NCBI GenBank assembly: GCA_964492615.1
Contig: CAZBKZ010000009.1
Span: 16,233 to 80,232, forward strand
From: JAABTH01 sp964492615
GTDB taxonomy: Bacteria; Bacillota; Dethiobacteria; DTU022
Direction: 5' to 3'
DNA: 64,000 nt
Below are positions 1 to 8,412 of this stretch, piece by piece (positions within the stretch are counted from its first letter, which is position 1; every line of letters starts with the position of its first letter). Made by a program: the position numbers and the translations under genes. Under the pieces are notes generated by a model that made no database searches, had not been told where the DNA came from, and saw only the letters and a program-made list of their open reading frames with translations.

Positions 1-771
1 GGTCTTAATAAAATCATATATTTTTCGGTGTATAAGCTCCTTGTCGTAATCAAGGATAGCCACATGCTGTGAATGTTCCAGCCATACAACTTCTTTTTCC
101 TCTGAAGCAATATTGCAGTATATTAAACCGGCATCGCGGGTGCTTACAGTTTTGTCATGGCGAGCGCTGAAAATCAAAATGGGCTGTTTAATCAGGGGGA
201 GATCACATCTGACCAGGTCTGTCAGCCTGATTAGTTCATGGGCAGCCGAAACAGAATGGTATTGATAATTTACTTCAAAAGCATCGGGATCGTTTATTTC
301 CGGGGAACCGACAGGTATTTTTCTGATAAACTTTTTAGCAATTGGAATTAGCTTAAATCGAAAACTTTCCAGACGATAGGGACAGGAGACAGTTACAATA
401 CCCCTGACTAAACCGGGATAGAGCCGAGCCAAACGCAGGCTTATAACAGCACCCATCGAGAGACCAACACAAAATACTGTGCTGCAATTCTTTTTAAGTT
501 CAAGCAAGCCCTCTTTGGCAGAATCCACCCAATCAGCATAGGTGCACTTGTGTAAATCCTCTACACAGGTGCCGTGACCCCTGAGTCTAACTCCATAAGC
601 TGTAATTCCTTTTCCAGATAAATATCTTCCCGTGCCCCGGAATACCTGTGGTGAACCTGATATGCCATGGATCAACAAACATCCCGTATCACCGGCCCTG
701 TACATAAAAGAGTCGGCACCTGGCATTACATTACTGTTACCGTTTTTAGTTGCTGTTATTTTCCGGGTCAT
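1..771 (-). CDS. Alpha/beta hydrolase, carboxylesterase-like (3' end cut by window edge)
   Basis: 257 codons are present and the frame is still open at base 1, so only the last few residues are missing. The protein shows an HGxxG oxyanion motif (HGISGSP, about residue 35), the nucleophile elbow GLSMG with Ser105, an Asp in the SARHDKTV segment (Asp206) and a His in SQHV (His236), the full catalytic triad of Est30-like carboxylesterases. No signal peptide is seen, so it is probably cytoplasmic; the ester substrate cannot be told. The ATG at 771 is chosen because an in-frame TGA lies six codons upstream. The start overlaps the preceding zinc-ribbon gene by 26 bases, so the two are probably translated together from the promoter at 934-962. 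A close alternative is a monoacylglycerol lipase. Confidence 0.85.
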   Translation of the reverse strand, partial: MTRKITATKNGNSNVMPGADSFMYRAGDTGCLLIHGISGSPQVFRGTGRYLSGKGITAYGVRLRGHGTCVEDLHKCTYADWVDSAKEGLLELKKNCSTVFCVGLSMGAVISLRLARLYPGLVRGIVTVSCPYRLESFRFKLIPIAKKFIRKIPVGSPEINDPDAFEVNYQYHSVSAAHELIRLTDLVRCDLPLIKQPILIFSARHDKTVSTRDAGLIYCNIASEEKEVVWLEHSQHVAILDYDKELIHRKIYDFIKT

Positions 772-895
772 GATATGGGTTCTTCATTTCCGTTCCACAG
801 TAGCAACACTCGATTGTGTTCCTTTTACGGTCGGGGCAGGAACTGTAAAATTTTTTTCCACAGTGCGGACATACCCACTCAAACAATAAAATCAT
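746..895 (-). CDS. Small zinc-ribbon protein, 49 aa
   Basis: A 49-residue frame on the minus strand, read by eye, lies directly in front of the hydrolase and overlaps it by 26 bases in another frame. It carries two CxxC knuckles (CPHC at residues 9-12 and CYC-type C30-x2-C33) separated by 17 residues, the spacing of a rubredoxin-like zinc ribbon, followed by a polar tail. The ATG at 895 has its purine-rich AAGGGA only one base away, so a TTG nine bases downstream of that motif (about 883) is also possible. A promoter with a perfect TTGACA box is found 40-70 bases upstream. Function unknown; small zinc ribbons of this kind often act as nucleic-acid or protein-binding adaptors, but nothing here proves that. 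Confidence 0.6.
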   Translation of the reverse strand: MILLFEWVCPHCGKKFYSSCPDRKRNTIECCYCGTEMKNPYHDPENNSN

Positions 896-933
896 TCCCT
901 TGCATTTATTGATTAGTGTGCATGTTCATGGCG

Positions 934-962
934 GTTATAATACCTATTATATACCCTGTCAA
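934..962 (-). promoter_or_regulatory. Sigma-A-type promoter for zinc-ribbon/hydrolase pair
   Basis: On the minus strand TTGACA (957-962) is followed after 17 bases by TATAAC (934-939). It points at the zinc-ribbon gene starting at 895. A second TATAAT lies within the spacer but too close to the -35 box. Confidence 0.6.
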
Positions 963-979
963 GCATCCGGACAAACTAT

Positions 980-1759
980 TTAACAACCTTTCCAGCATGG
1001 ATTTCTTTTTTCCATAAAAGCAGTGATGCCTTCCTGGAAATCCTCCGTCTGCAGGAGATAGGCCAGCGCTTCTTGTTCTAATTTTAAAGCCTCCGGGAGT
1101 TCTTTATCAAAGCCATTATCAATAGCTTCTTTAATTTTCTTAAGGCCCAGTGGTGGCCCGGCAGCAATCTTAAGAGCCAAACCGGTGACAAATTGGTCCA
1201 GTTTTTCTTTCTGCACTACTTGATCGATCAAGCCAGTCTCAGCAGCTTCTGTTCCGCTGACAGTATCACCTGTAAATATCATCCATTTAGCTCTGGCAGT
1301 TCCAATCCGCCTCGGTAGTCTCTGGGTTCCTCCCCACCCTGGCATCAACCCCCGATTTATTTCGGGCAGACCTATTTCAGCACTGTCAGCAGCAATAATA
1401 AAGTCACAGGCGAGGGCAATTTCATAACCGCCGCCAAGGGCATACCCATTAATCATGGCTATAACCGGTTTTTCAAAAGCAGCAATCATTTCTGTTACCG
1501 GTTCGACTGCGGCAGCTTCAGACAGATCCCAGCCAACAGAAAAACAGTGCCGAATCTCCTGGCGCCCATCTTTTTCCCTGATCCTGGGGTTCCCTGTAAC
1601 AATCACAGCTCTAACCATGTCGTCAGAAGCAAGTTCGGAGAGGACCATTTTTATTTCACCGCTCATAGTGCTATTAACAGAATTCAACTTTTCGGGACGA
1701 TTAAAAATAATTCGGGCCACAAAGTCTTTTTTTTCAAGAATTATATTTTCGTAGCTTAT
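980..1759 (-). CDS. Enoyl-CoA hydratase/isomerase (crotonase) family protein
   Basis: Crotonase-fold protein, expected to hydrate or isomerise a 2-enoyl-CoA. Oxyanion-hole segments are seen (HCFSVGWDL near residue 72 and GYALGGGYE near 105), and both glutamates that act in rat crotonase have counterparts: the E of GGGYE (113) and the E of GLPEIN (133), 20 residues apart as in the family. The first standard start is a GTG at 1720, which would begin inside the first beta strand. Reading 13 codons further up gives the usual N-terminus (SYENIILEKKDFVARI) beginning at an ATA codon (1759) eight bases behind a perfect AGGAGG, so I place the start there, giving 259 aa, the normal family length. It follows the oxidoreductase beta subunit by 17 bases and is probably in the same operon, suggesting joint acyl-CoA/2-oxoacid metabolism. 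Confidence 0.85.
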   Translation of the reverse strand: MSYENIILEKKDFVARIIFNRPEKLNSVNSTMSGEIKMVLSELASDDMVRAVIVTGNPRIREKDGRQEIRHCFSVGWDLSEAAAVEPVTEMIAAFEKPVIAMINGYALGGGYEIALACDFIIAADSAEIGLPEINRGLMPGWGGTQRLPRRIGTARAKWMIFTGDTVSGTEAAETGLIDQVVQKEKLDQFVTGLALKIAAGPPLGLKKIKEAIDNGFDKELPEALKLEQEALAYLLQTEDFQEGITAFMEKRNPCWKGC

Positions 1760-1776
1760 TTTAAACGCCTCCTAAA

Positions 1777-2625
1777 TTAAAAAAAATCATCCTGGGCAAC
1801 TGATGTATCAAGAGGATCAAAAGAACGGAAAGCAAGCGGCTCTCCCTCAAGAAATTTAAAAGAAGAAGTAAATGTTTCCCGGGGGTTTTTATAGAAAATA
1901 CCAAGTGGTATCTTATCTCCCCACTCCCTTGCCAGTTTCATAGCATCAGACCAATTTTTTTGATCTTTTATGGTGGGGAAATAAACCCTTTCATTATACC
2001 AACTATATGTATTTACCTTATTAAATGAAACGCAGGGTTGTAAAATATCAATCAGAGCATATCCGGAAAAAGAGATAGCCTCTTTCATCGTCTCTTTCAA
2101 GTGTTCTTTTTCTCCACTGTAACAGCGTGCTACAAAGCCGGCGCCCAGGACCAGGGAAAGGGAGAGAGGATTTAAAGCCGGAATTGCCACACCACCCGTC
2201 TGAACTCCCGTAACCATTCCGGGATCGCTGGTTGGGCTGGCCTGCCCCTTGGTCAAACCATAAACCTGGTTGTTGTGAATAAAGTGGGCCAGGTCGGGAT
2301 TCCTGCGGATGTTATGAATAAAATGGTTTCCGCCTTCGCCATAAGTATCTCCATCGCCACTTTCTACAATTACCTTTAACTTCCTGTTAGCGATGCAGGC
2401 ACCAAGTGCCGGGGGCAAAGCGCGCCCATGCAAACCGTTGAAACCATTTGTTTTTATGTAATGCGGCATCTTGGCTGCCTGGCCAATTCCTGAACATATT
2501 AAAACCTGGTCAGGTGACAGTTTAAGCTCGGCAAGACATTCTGCAAGGGCTTCACGAATTTTAAAATTACCACATCCCGGACACCAGGCAGTATCTTTCG
2601 ACATGTAGTCCTCAGCTTTAAACAC
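1777..2625 (-). CDS. korB: 2-oxoacid:ferredoxin oxidoreductase, beta (TPP) subunit
   Basis: Thiamine-diphosphate-binding subunit of a 2-oxoacid:ferredoxin oxidoreductase, which converts a 2-oxoacid and CoA to acyl-CoA, CO2 and reduced ferredoxin. It has the N-terminal CPGCGN motif and the TPP motif GDGD (SGDGDTYGEGG) continued by NNQVYGLTKGQ, where these enzymes bind Mg-TPP. I choose the GTG at 2625, nine bases after AGGAGG; an in-frame upstream start exists at 2643 but lies inside the ribosome site. The start overlaps the alpha subunit stop by eight bases, indicating coupled translation. Length 282 aa fits KorB. No ferredoxin (delta) subunit is encoded beside it. The 2-oxoacid (2-oxoglutarate, branched or aryl) cannot be fixed from sequence alone. 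Confidence 0.9.
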   Translation of the reverse strand: MFKAEDYMSKDTAWCPGCGNFKIREALAECLAELKLSPDQVLICSGIGQAAKMPHYIKTNGFNGLHGRALPPALGACIANRKLKVIVESGDGDTYGEGGNHFIHNIRRNPDLAHFIHNNQVYGLTKGQASPTSDPGMVTGVQTGGVAIPALNPLSLSLVLGAGFVARCYSGEKEHLKETMKEAISFSGYALIDILQPCVSFNKVNTYSWYNERVYFPTIKDQKNWSDAMKLAREWGDKIPLGIFYKNPRETFTSSFKFLEGEPLAFRSFDPLDTSVAQDDFF

Positions 2626-4318
2626 GCTTTTCCACCTCCTCAACTATTTCATTGGACGAAAATGGGCGTCCGTCATATTTAAGGATTTTTTGATCGATCA
2701 CCAGACCTGTCTCACGGTGAATAATCTCTGCCAGCTGGCCGGTGACATTATTCTCCACACAAAAAGAATAGTCAACCTGGGACATAAGGCTTTTCAGGCG
2801 TTTTTGGGGCAATGGCCATAAATCACTGAACTGAAGCATCGCCGCTTTTTTCCCCAGTGCAGATAATGCATCGACAGCTTCGCGGATAACTCCATAGGTT
2901 GAACCCCACCCAATCAGCAGTAACTCGGGTTGGGGATCGCCATATAAGTCGGGTTCATCCATCTCTGCAGACAAAGCAATGTTTTTTTTCATTCTCTTTT
3001 CTACCATTTTTTTTCGGGTTTGTCCGTCTTCTATAATATGTCCATCCTGGTCATGCTCGTCACTATCAACCAGAACAACCTCGCCACTGAATTTCCCGGG
3101 TATAATTCGTGGCGATATACCACTGTCAGTTAAGGTATATCGCCGGTATGGTTTTTCAATATCCTGCTCCGTTGCAAAATAACGATTATAAACCAAACGG
3201 TTATAATCAAAAGGTTCTAATGACCGGTGGGTATCGGCAAAATGCTGATCTGAGAGATATATAACCGGTATCTGAAAACGGTCGGCAAGATCGAACGCTT
3301 TATTTAGCCTGTAAAAAGCATCTTCATGTGAAGTAGCACACAGCACTGCCCTGGGAAATTCGCCGTGCCCGGCATGAACGATAAAGTTGAGATCACCCTG
3401 TTCAGTTCTTGTCGGCAAGCCTGTTGCCGGGCCGGGGCGCATGGCTACTATTATTACAAGAGGCGTCTCGATCATGCCGGCTAATGATAAGCCTTCGACC
3501 ATCAGTGAGAATCCCCCACCCGAGGTGCAGGTCATAGACCTGACCCCGGCATATGAAGCACCGAGGGCCATATTTATTGCCGCGATTTCATCTTCAGCCT
3601 GTTCAACCACCACCGGAAATTTACCGTTTTTCGATGCCAGATAATTCATAACTCCGGTAGAAGGAGTCATTGGGTAAGCGGACAAAAAACGGCAACCGCT
3701 TGCCAGGGCTGCCATTCCAAGAACCTGATTTCCGTCAATAAACATTTTTTTTGAATTGTCAGCCCGGCGAGTCACTGGAAAACATGCCCGGCAATGGCTG
3801 GATGCCACCTTATAACCCGCTTTTAGAGCAGTTGAGTTTTCTTCAGCTACACCTTCTTTACCTGAAAACATCTCAACCAGCAGCTCACCGGCAACCTCTG
3901 TTTCCAAGCCGAGCATGGCCAATAAAGCTCCGACAGCAACTGTATTGGACATTATTTTACCACCGGCTTCTACTGCCAATTTTTCCAGTTCAACCGGGAC
4001 TCCTCTATCCTCTTCATCGGGCAGCTGGAACAAGCCGGAATCATATATTATCCGTCCGGAAGGTGCCAGGTTGGAACGATGTATGTCATATGTTTCTTTG
4101 TTGAGCGCTACAAGAAGGTCTATTGTTTCATTTGTAGTCCAGGGCGTCTGGGAACTTATTCTCAACCTTGAGAAATTATGACCGCCCCGGACCCGGGACA
4201 TGTAATCCTTGGTGTATATTATTCTGAATCCTTCTCTGACCAGAGTTTTCCCAAGCAAATTCATCACTGTATCCATACCCTGCCCAGCAGCTCCGCCAAC
4301 CAGAATATTTACATCCAT
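2618..4318 (-). CDS. korA: 2-oxoacid:ferredoxin oxidoreductase, fused gamma-alpha subunit
   Basis: 566 aa with two domains. Residues ~1-185 are the gamma domain, starting with the GGAAGQGMDT nucleotide-loop motif and YMSRVRGGHNFS; residues ~195-566 are the alpha (pyrimidine-binding) domain with SAYPMTPSTG, the conserved VVEQAEDEIAAINMALGAS segment and TSGGGFSLM. This gamma-alpha fusion is the typical two-subunit KorA layout of many anaerobes and archaea. It makes an alpha2beta2 enzyme with the overlapping korB. The start ATG at 4318 is preceded by AAAGGAGATGAG. An 84-base gap separates it from the thioredoxin-CcdA gene upstream. 2-oxoglutarate is the commonest substrate of this architecture, but branched or aryl 2-oxoacids are equally possible. 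Confidence 0.9.
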   Translation of the reverse strand: MDVNILVGGAAGQGMDTVMNLLGKTLVREGFRIIYTKDYMSRVRGGHNFSRLRISSQTPWTTNETIDLLVALNKETYDIHRSNLAPSGRIIYDSGLFQLPDEEDRGVPVELEKLAVEAGGKIMSNTVAVGALLAMLGLETEVAGELLVEMFSGKEGVAEENSTALKAGYKVASSHCRACFPVTRRADNSKKMFIDGNQVLGMAALASGCRFLSAYPMTPSTGVMNYLASKNGKFPVVVEQAEDEIAAINMALGASYAGVRSMTCTSGGGFSLMVEGLSLAGMIETPLVIIVAMRPGPATGLPTRTEQGDLNFIVHAGHGEFPRAVLCATSHEDAFYRLNKAFDLADRFQIPVIYLSDQHFADTHRSLEPFDYNRLVYNRYFATEQDIEKPYRRYTLTDSGISPRIIPGKFSGEVVLVDSDEHDQDGHIIEDGQTRKKMVEKRMKKNIALSAEMDEPDLYGDPQPELLLIGWGSTYGVIREAVDALSALGKKAAMLQFSDLWPLPQKRLKSLMSQVDYSFCVENNVTGQLAEIIHRETGLVIDQKILKYDGRPFSSNEIVEEVEKRV

Positions 4319-4402
4319 ATGCGGGACTCATCTCCTTTCAATTCAGAATTTCTACAGATATATCCTTATCTCCTTGTAATGGAGCAGGAAAGAGGCAGCA
4401 AA

Positions 4403-5581
4403 TCAGGTGCCTGCGGCCTGGTACAGTAAATACAATCCCACGACAATCAGGACAATTCCACTGGCATAGCCGAGATAGCGGGTATAACGATTAATAGCCG
4501 GAAGGTTACGGGCCATGCCTGTAAAAGTACCGGCAACCAGTAATGGGAGACCGTGCCCAACCCCGTAAATGAAGAGTAATCCGCTACCATACAATGGTTC
4601 AGCCTGGGCAGCGGCATACGCAATTATAACAGCAAGAACTGGTGTAGCGCACGGAGACGCAACCAGGCCAAAGAGCATTCCCATAGCTAAAGTGCCGCCC
4701 GGACCGGCTTTTTTAAATTGAACCTCTTTCAATCCGGGCATATTAAAGTTTAAAACACCCAATAAATTCAGGCCCATTACCAGGGCAACCAGGGCTATGA
4801 TATAGTACCAGGCAGTTCCTATTTCGCCGAAAACACGACCAAATGAAGCTGCTAAAAAACCCATTATCGCAAAAGTTAAGGCCATTCCTGTTACAAATAA
4901 TGCAGAAAGCGAAAAACCCCTGAATTTATTTCCCTCACCGTATCCGACAATATAACCGATTAACAAAGGAATCATGGTCAGAATACAGGGACTTATACTG
5001 GTAATAATCCCGCCGGCCAGCACTAAAATAATTACCAGAAATGATTTTTCACCCAGGGCTGCCGGCAACGTTTCAGAAAAAAAGATTTCCAGTCTCCCTT
5101 TTTCTCTTTCTTCACTTCGGACATCGCCGATTATTAACTCTACCCGGCTCTCCATCTCCTCAAAAGAGAATACTCCCGCTTCTTCAAGCAATACCTGCCC
5201 CTCAGAATCGATAAAGTAAAAAGCAGGGATGTAATATATTTCAAAATCCTCGAAAAACAGTGCTGTCCTGGGGTTATCCAGATCTGCCACAATGAAGATA
5301 ACTCTATCGCCATAATGTTCCTGTAGAGCCGAGATCACGGGCTCCATCACCAGACAGGCGCTTCACCACCGGGCATAGAATTCAAGAACTATCGGTAACT
5401 CTGCCTGCCTGGCCTCCAGGAAATACCGGTAAGGGTCATCATGAACTGAAAGTGTTACCTCCTCAACCAAACTTTCGTCATCACCGGTATCCATATGAAA
5501 TCCTGTTCCAGGAAGGACTAAAACTGCTGCTGAAGCAGCTAAAACTAACAATATAATTAATAATTTATATTTAAGCAACAA
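4403..5581 (-). CDS. Selenoprotein: thioredoxin domain (UxxC) fused to CcdA/DsbD-like membrane domain
   Basis: One continuous frame of 393 codons interrupted only by a TGA at 5363-5365. That TGA falls exactly where the first active-site cysteine of a thioredoxin would be: FYARW-U-SAC (U73, C76). Reading it as selenocysteine joins an N-terminal membrane anchor (residues ~5-25) and thioredoxin half to the rest of the thioredoxin fold (ADLDNPRTALFFEDFEIYYIPAFYF with the cis-proline) and then a six-helix CcdA domain (~170-392) with its two SPC motifs (SISPCILTMIP, VASPCATP) and a GHGLPLLVAG segment. CcdA domains carry electrons across the membrane from cytoplasmic thioredoxin, so this protein probably reduces extracytoplasmic substrates through an attached selenothiol. 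A candidate SECIS hairpin lies at 5326-5344. The alternative, two separate or broken genes, is unlikely because both halves are intact and in the same frame. Confidence 0.85.
5326..5344 (-). promoter_or_regulatory. Candidate bacterial SECIS hairpin
   Basis: On the minus strand GAGCC (5344-5340) can pair with GGCTC (5330-5326), closing a nine-base loop that contains GU-rich bases. It begins 18 bases after the UGA, in the range where SelB-binding hairpins of bacterial selenoprotein genes lie. The prediction is by eye only. Confidence 0.4.
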
Positions 5582-5615
5582 TAAACCAATACCCCCGTTA
5601 ATATAAATTAGTTAT

Positions 5616-6068
5616 TTACTGGTAAAGACACTTCATAATATCACGGCGCGACAATATTCCGATAAGATTGTTCTTATCGTCTATTACCGGAAGCCTGCTG
5701 ATATTCTTATCTACCATTAATGTTGCCGCTTTTTCAACACTGTCTTCGGGCCCAACTGATATTACATTCTTACTCATTAACTGACCAGCTTCAAGAGACA
5801 TGGCCCGCTGCAGTTCTTCAACAAATTTTTTCGGGCTGCCCAGGTAGATCAAGCCACCAAGTATTTCCAGGTAGCCGGGTGCCTTGATTCTTGATGCCCG
5901 TCGAATTAAATCGCCTTCCGTGATTATTCCGGTCACCCTGCCGGCCTCATTAAGAACGGGCAACCCGCTGATGTTATTCTCCTGCATTAATTTTGCGCAC
6001 AGCTCAACAGGATCACCTGCTGATACCGTTACCACATCAGTTGTCATAATATCCTTTACTTTTACCAT
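5616..6068 (-). CDS. CBS-domain pair protein
   Basis: 150 aa made of two CBS motifs (residues ~7-60 and ~93-150), each with the MxxDVVTVSxxDxxxxA pattern and the GIITEGDLIRR / GILSRRDIMK closing segment. Stand-alone CBS pairs (Bateman modules) bind adenine nucleotides and sense energy state; no catalytic domain is attached. Its ATG at 6068 directly abuts the stop codon of the hydrolase gene (6069), so both are co-transcribed. The partner it regulates is not evident; candidates are the neighbouring hydrolase or the selenoprotein that follows 34 bases later. Confidence 0.85.
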   Translation of the reverse strand: MVKVKDIMTTDVVTVSAGDPVELCAKLMQENNISGLPVLNEAGRVTGIITEGDLIRRASRIKAPGYLEILGGLIYLGSPKKFVEELQRAMSLEAGQLMSKNVISVGPEDSVEKAATLMVDKNISRLPVIDDKNNLIGILSRRDIMKCLYQ

Positions 6069-6857
6069 TTATCTCACCCCTGTTTCAGAAATAAAATTAC
6101 TAATTTCCTGCATATATTTAACTCTGTCGACAAACATGATATTATTGTGATCCGCTTTTTCTATCCTGACCATTTTTTTCGTTTTTGACCCGAGAACGTC
6201 AAACAGTTCCCGGCCCTGTTCGTAAGGAACAAGGCGATCCCACTCGCCGTGAAGAACCAGGGCAGGCAGTACAATGCGAGTTGCAAGTTTTCTATAGTAA
6301 TCCTCGATAGAGGTTAGATTGCCCGGATCAGGAAGACCGAGATGCCTGACTAAACGATCTACGCTCAAGAATCCGCTTTCAATAATCAGCCCTTTCAGTT
6401 GCCCCGGATATTTAGCAGCCAGCTCCAGAGCAGATATACTGCCGAGTGAGCGCCCCATTACAAGCCAGCTCAGCTCCTGGACATCTTTATCGTTAGAAAA
6501 CTTTTTTAAAGCATATTCAAATATTACACCGGCATCATCAACCATATTTTTAAAAGTAGGAGTTCCGCCGCTGGCCCCATAACCACGATAATCAGCGACC
6601 AATAGATTAATTCCGGCAGCAGTATAAGCAGGCGCAATAGTATCATAGTCACTGACTACCTCCCCATTACCGTGAAAATACAGTATCCAGCAGTTTGCTG
6701 GTTCTGCAGGGTATACCCTGCAGAGGATATCAACATTACTGTCAACAGGTACTGCAAGATCAAAAGCGCCGTCTCGGGCTTTTTGATGTTGACGGCGCGG
6801 ATAAAATAGAAATCTTAACAAAGATGACTGGTCAATAAACCTGTAAATATATGCCAT
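6069..6857 (-). CDS. Alpha/beta hydrolase
   Basis: 262 aa with YFHGNGE oxyanion motif (~60-66), nucleophile elbow GRSLG (Ser137), acid WDRLV (Asp207) and base ADHNN (His237), a complete serine-hydrolase triad of the BAAT/FrsA-like branch (COG1073). No signal peptide is present. The ATG at 6857 follows GGGAGGAAG by eight bases. It is translationally next to the CBS protein. The substrate is unknown; esters or thioesters of small acids are typical of this group. Confidence 0.8.
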   Translation of the reverse strand: MAYIYRFIDQSSLLRFLFYPRRQHQKARDGAFDLAVPVDSNVDILCRVYPAEPANCWILYFHGNGEVVSDYDTIAPAYTAAGINLLVADYRGYGASGGTPTFKNMVDDAGVIFEYALKKFSNDKDVQELSWLVMGRSLGSISALELAAKYPGQLKGLIIESGFLSVDRLVRHLGLPDPGNLTSIEDYYRKLATRIVLPALVLHGEWDRLVPYEQGRELFDVLGSKTKKMVRIEKADHNNIMFVDRVKYMQEISNFISETGVR

Positions 6858-7061
6858 CGAAAAGCTTCCTCCCGGGAAAATTCCTGCTGCATACTTATTG
6901 CTTTAATTATAACAAGCAAAAGACAAACAGGCCAGTTTTTATCTGCCTCTGCTCTTAACCTATCTTCTGAAGAGTCGTTCCAAGACCGGATCAAATACAA
7001 ACCGGCCCTTCTTTGCCGTAAAAAATAAACCCCTGTTATGGAGCGCTCTTTTTCAAAACTA

Positions 7062-8384
7062 TTACTGCTCGGAGGTTTCGGGTTTTTTTTCCCGGTAAGA
7101 TATTGTGGCAAATAAAGATACCAGCGCGAAGATGAAGGCAACCAGGAAGCCAAGGCGGTAAGCTTCGGGGGGGTAGATCCGAGCCCCGTTAAGTATTAAA
7201 CCTGTCCAGCCTTTATCGAGAAGCAGCCCAAAGAGGGGTTGCAATACAGCCATGCCCAGAAATACCCCAAGGTTGACTGTTGCTGTTATAAGCCCGGTAT
7301 GCCCGGAGATGCTCACAACACGGGCCATAGGGAAGCTTAACACTGTAGACGCACCGCCAAAACCGATCAGTAACGATATAAAGTAGAACATCCAGAGAGG
7401 AATTTGACCAGACGGCCAGGTTAAAAGAAGCAGCCAGAAGATTACTGCAGAGCCGACCAGGATAAGGGTGGGGATTTTTAGCGATTGCAAGCGAGCTGAG
7501 AGTAAGCCGGCAGACGGAGCGCCAATCATGTAACCGATATAGGCAAAAGTCATGTAAACTGAAGCCTGCCCGATATCTATACCATACACATGTACCAGGT
7601 AGGAAACACCCCAGGTGCCGGCGAATACTATAAACCCCCCATAGGTACCAAAGTTAATTAAAAAGGGGCCCAGGATACGACGGTTTGATAACACCGTTTT
7701 TAATACTTTCAGGTTAAAGGGCACTGCTTTTTCATCAGCTGCAGTTATACCGGGCAGAGAAATAGATGAACCGTATAGTTCAATCGGGTGGTCACGCACA
7801 ATTAGCAAACAGAGCAGGGTTACCAAAACAGTTATTATACCAAATATTATAAATGGAGAGCGCCAGCCATAGAGGGAAGCAGTATATGCAAGGGGAGAAG
7901 CTGCCATCAGCGCACCGGCAGTACTAACCAGTAAAGCAAAACCGGACATTGTGGCAAACTCAGACTGGCGATACCACGATGCCTGAAACTTAAAAATATT
8001 GATCAGGACTACAGAACCACCAAAACCGATCAGCATTCGACCCAGGAATATTGTAGATCCTGCGGGAGCTAACCCTATTAAAATAGAACCGATCGCCATC
8101 GCTAACCCAGTTAAAAGAGCAATATAACGTGGCCCGAGCCGATCAACAAGAATACCACCAGGTATCTGCATCAGCACATACATGTAAGTATAAGCAGCCG
8201 CAAGATTACCCAGCGCCACTCCGGTAAGACTGAATTCAGCTGTTAAAGAATCAGCAAGCACATTGAAGGAAACCCGGTGGAAAGAAGTAACCAGGTGCAG
8301 GATGATCAAAAGTATCCACATCAATAACCGGATCCTGCGGAAACGACTTTCAAGTGTAAGGCCATTATGTTTGAAATCGGTCAC
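7062..8384 (-). CDS. Major facilitator superfamily transporter
   Basis: 440 aa polytopic membrane protein with about 12 hydrophobic helices. The MFS signature after helix 2 is visible (GGILVDRLGPRYIA), and the second half has the matching SAGLLSARL loop. I choose the GTG at 8384, eight bases behind GGGAGG; a longer frame up to 8459 would overlap the preceding transporter gene and lacks a ribosome site. It starts 28 bases after the DMT transporter stop and is likely co-transcribed with it. Substrate unknown; the general pattern resembles nitrate/organic-anion MFS porters of COG2271/COG2223. Confidence 0.85.
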   Translation of the reverse strand: MTDFKHNGLTLESRFRRIRLLMWILLIILHLVTSFHRVSFNVLADSLTAEFSLTGVALGNLAAAYTYMYVLMQIPGGILVDRLGPRYIALLTGLAMAIGSILIGLAPAGSTIFLGRMLIGFGGSVVLINIFKFQASWYRQSEFATMSGFALLVSTAGALMAASPLAYTASLYGWRSPFIIFGIITVLVTLLCLLIVRDHPIELYGSSISLPGITAADEKAVPFNLKVLKTVLSNRRILGPFLINFGTYGGFIVFAGTWGVSYLVHVYGIDIGQASVYMTFAYIGYMIGAPSAGLLSARLQSLKIPTLILVGSAVIFWLLLLTWPSGQIPLWMFYFISLLIGFGGASTVLSFPMARVVSISGHTGLITATVNLGVFLGMAVLQPLFGLLLDKGWTGLILNGARIYPPEAYRLGFLVAFIFALVSLFATISYREKKPETSEQ

Positions 8385-8412
8385 CGGCAGATCCTCCCTT
8401 AAAAACGGGCAG

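Noticed and set aside
980..1759. Loss of a catalytic glutamate in the crotonase
   Set aside because: On careful alignment by spacing, both glutamates (GGGYE and GLPE, 20 apart) are present.
5350..5581. Two separate genes or a broken gene at the thioredoxin-CcdA junction
   Set aside because: The only break is a TGA at the active-site Cys position; both parts are in one frame and complete, so selenocysteine explains it better.
6815..7153. A 112-residue open frame on the minus strand between the hydrolase and MFS genes
   Set aside because: It overlaps both neighbours, has no ribosome site, and the protein has no recognisable character.
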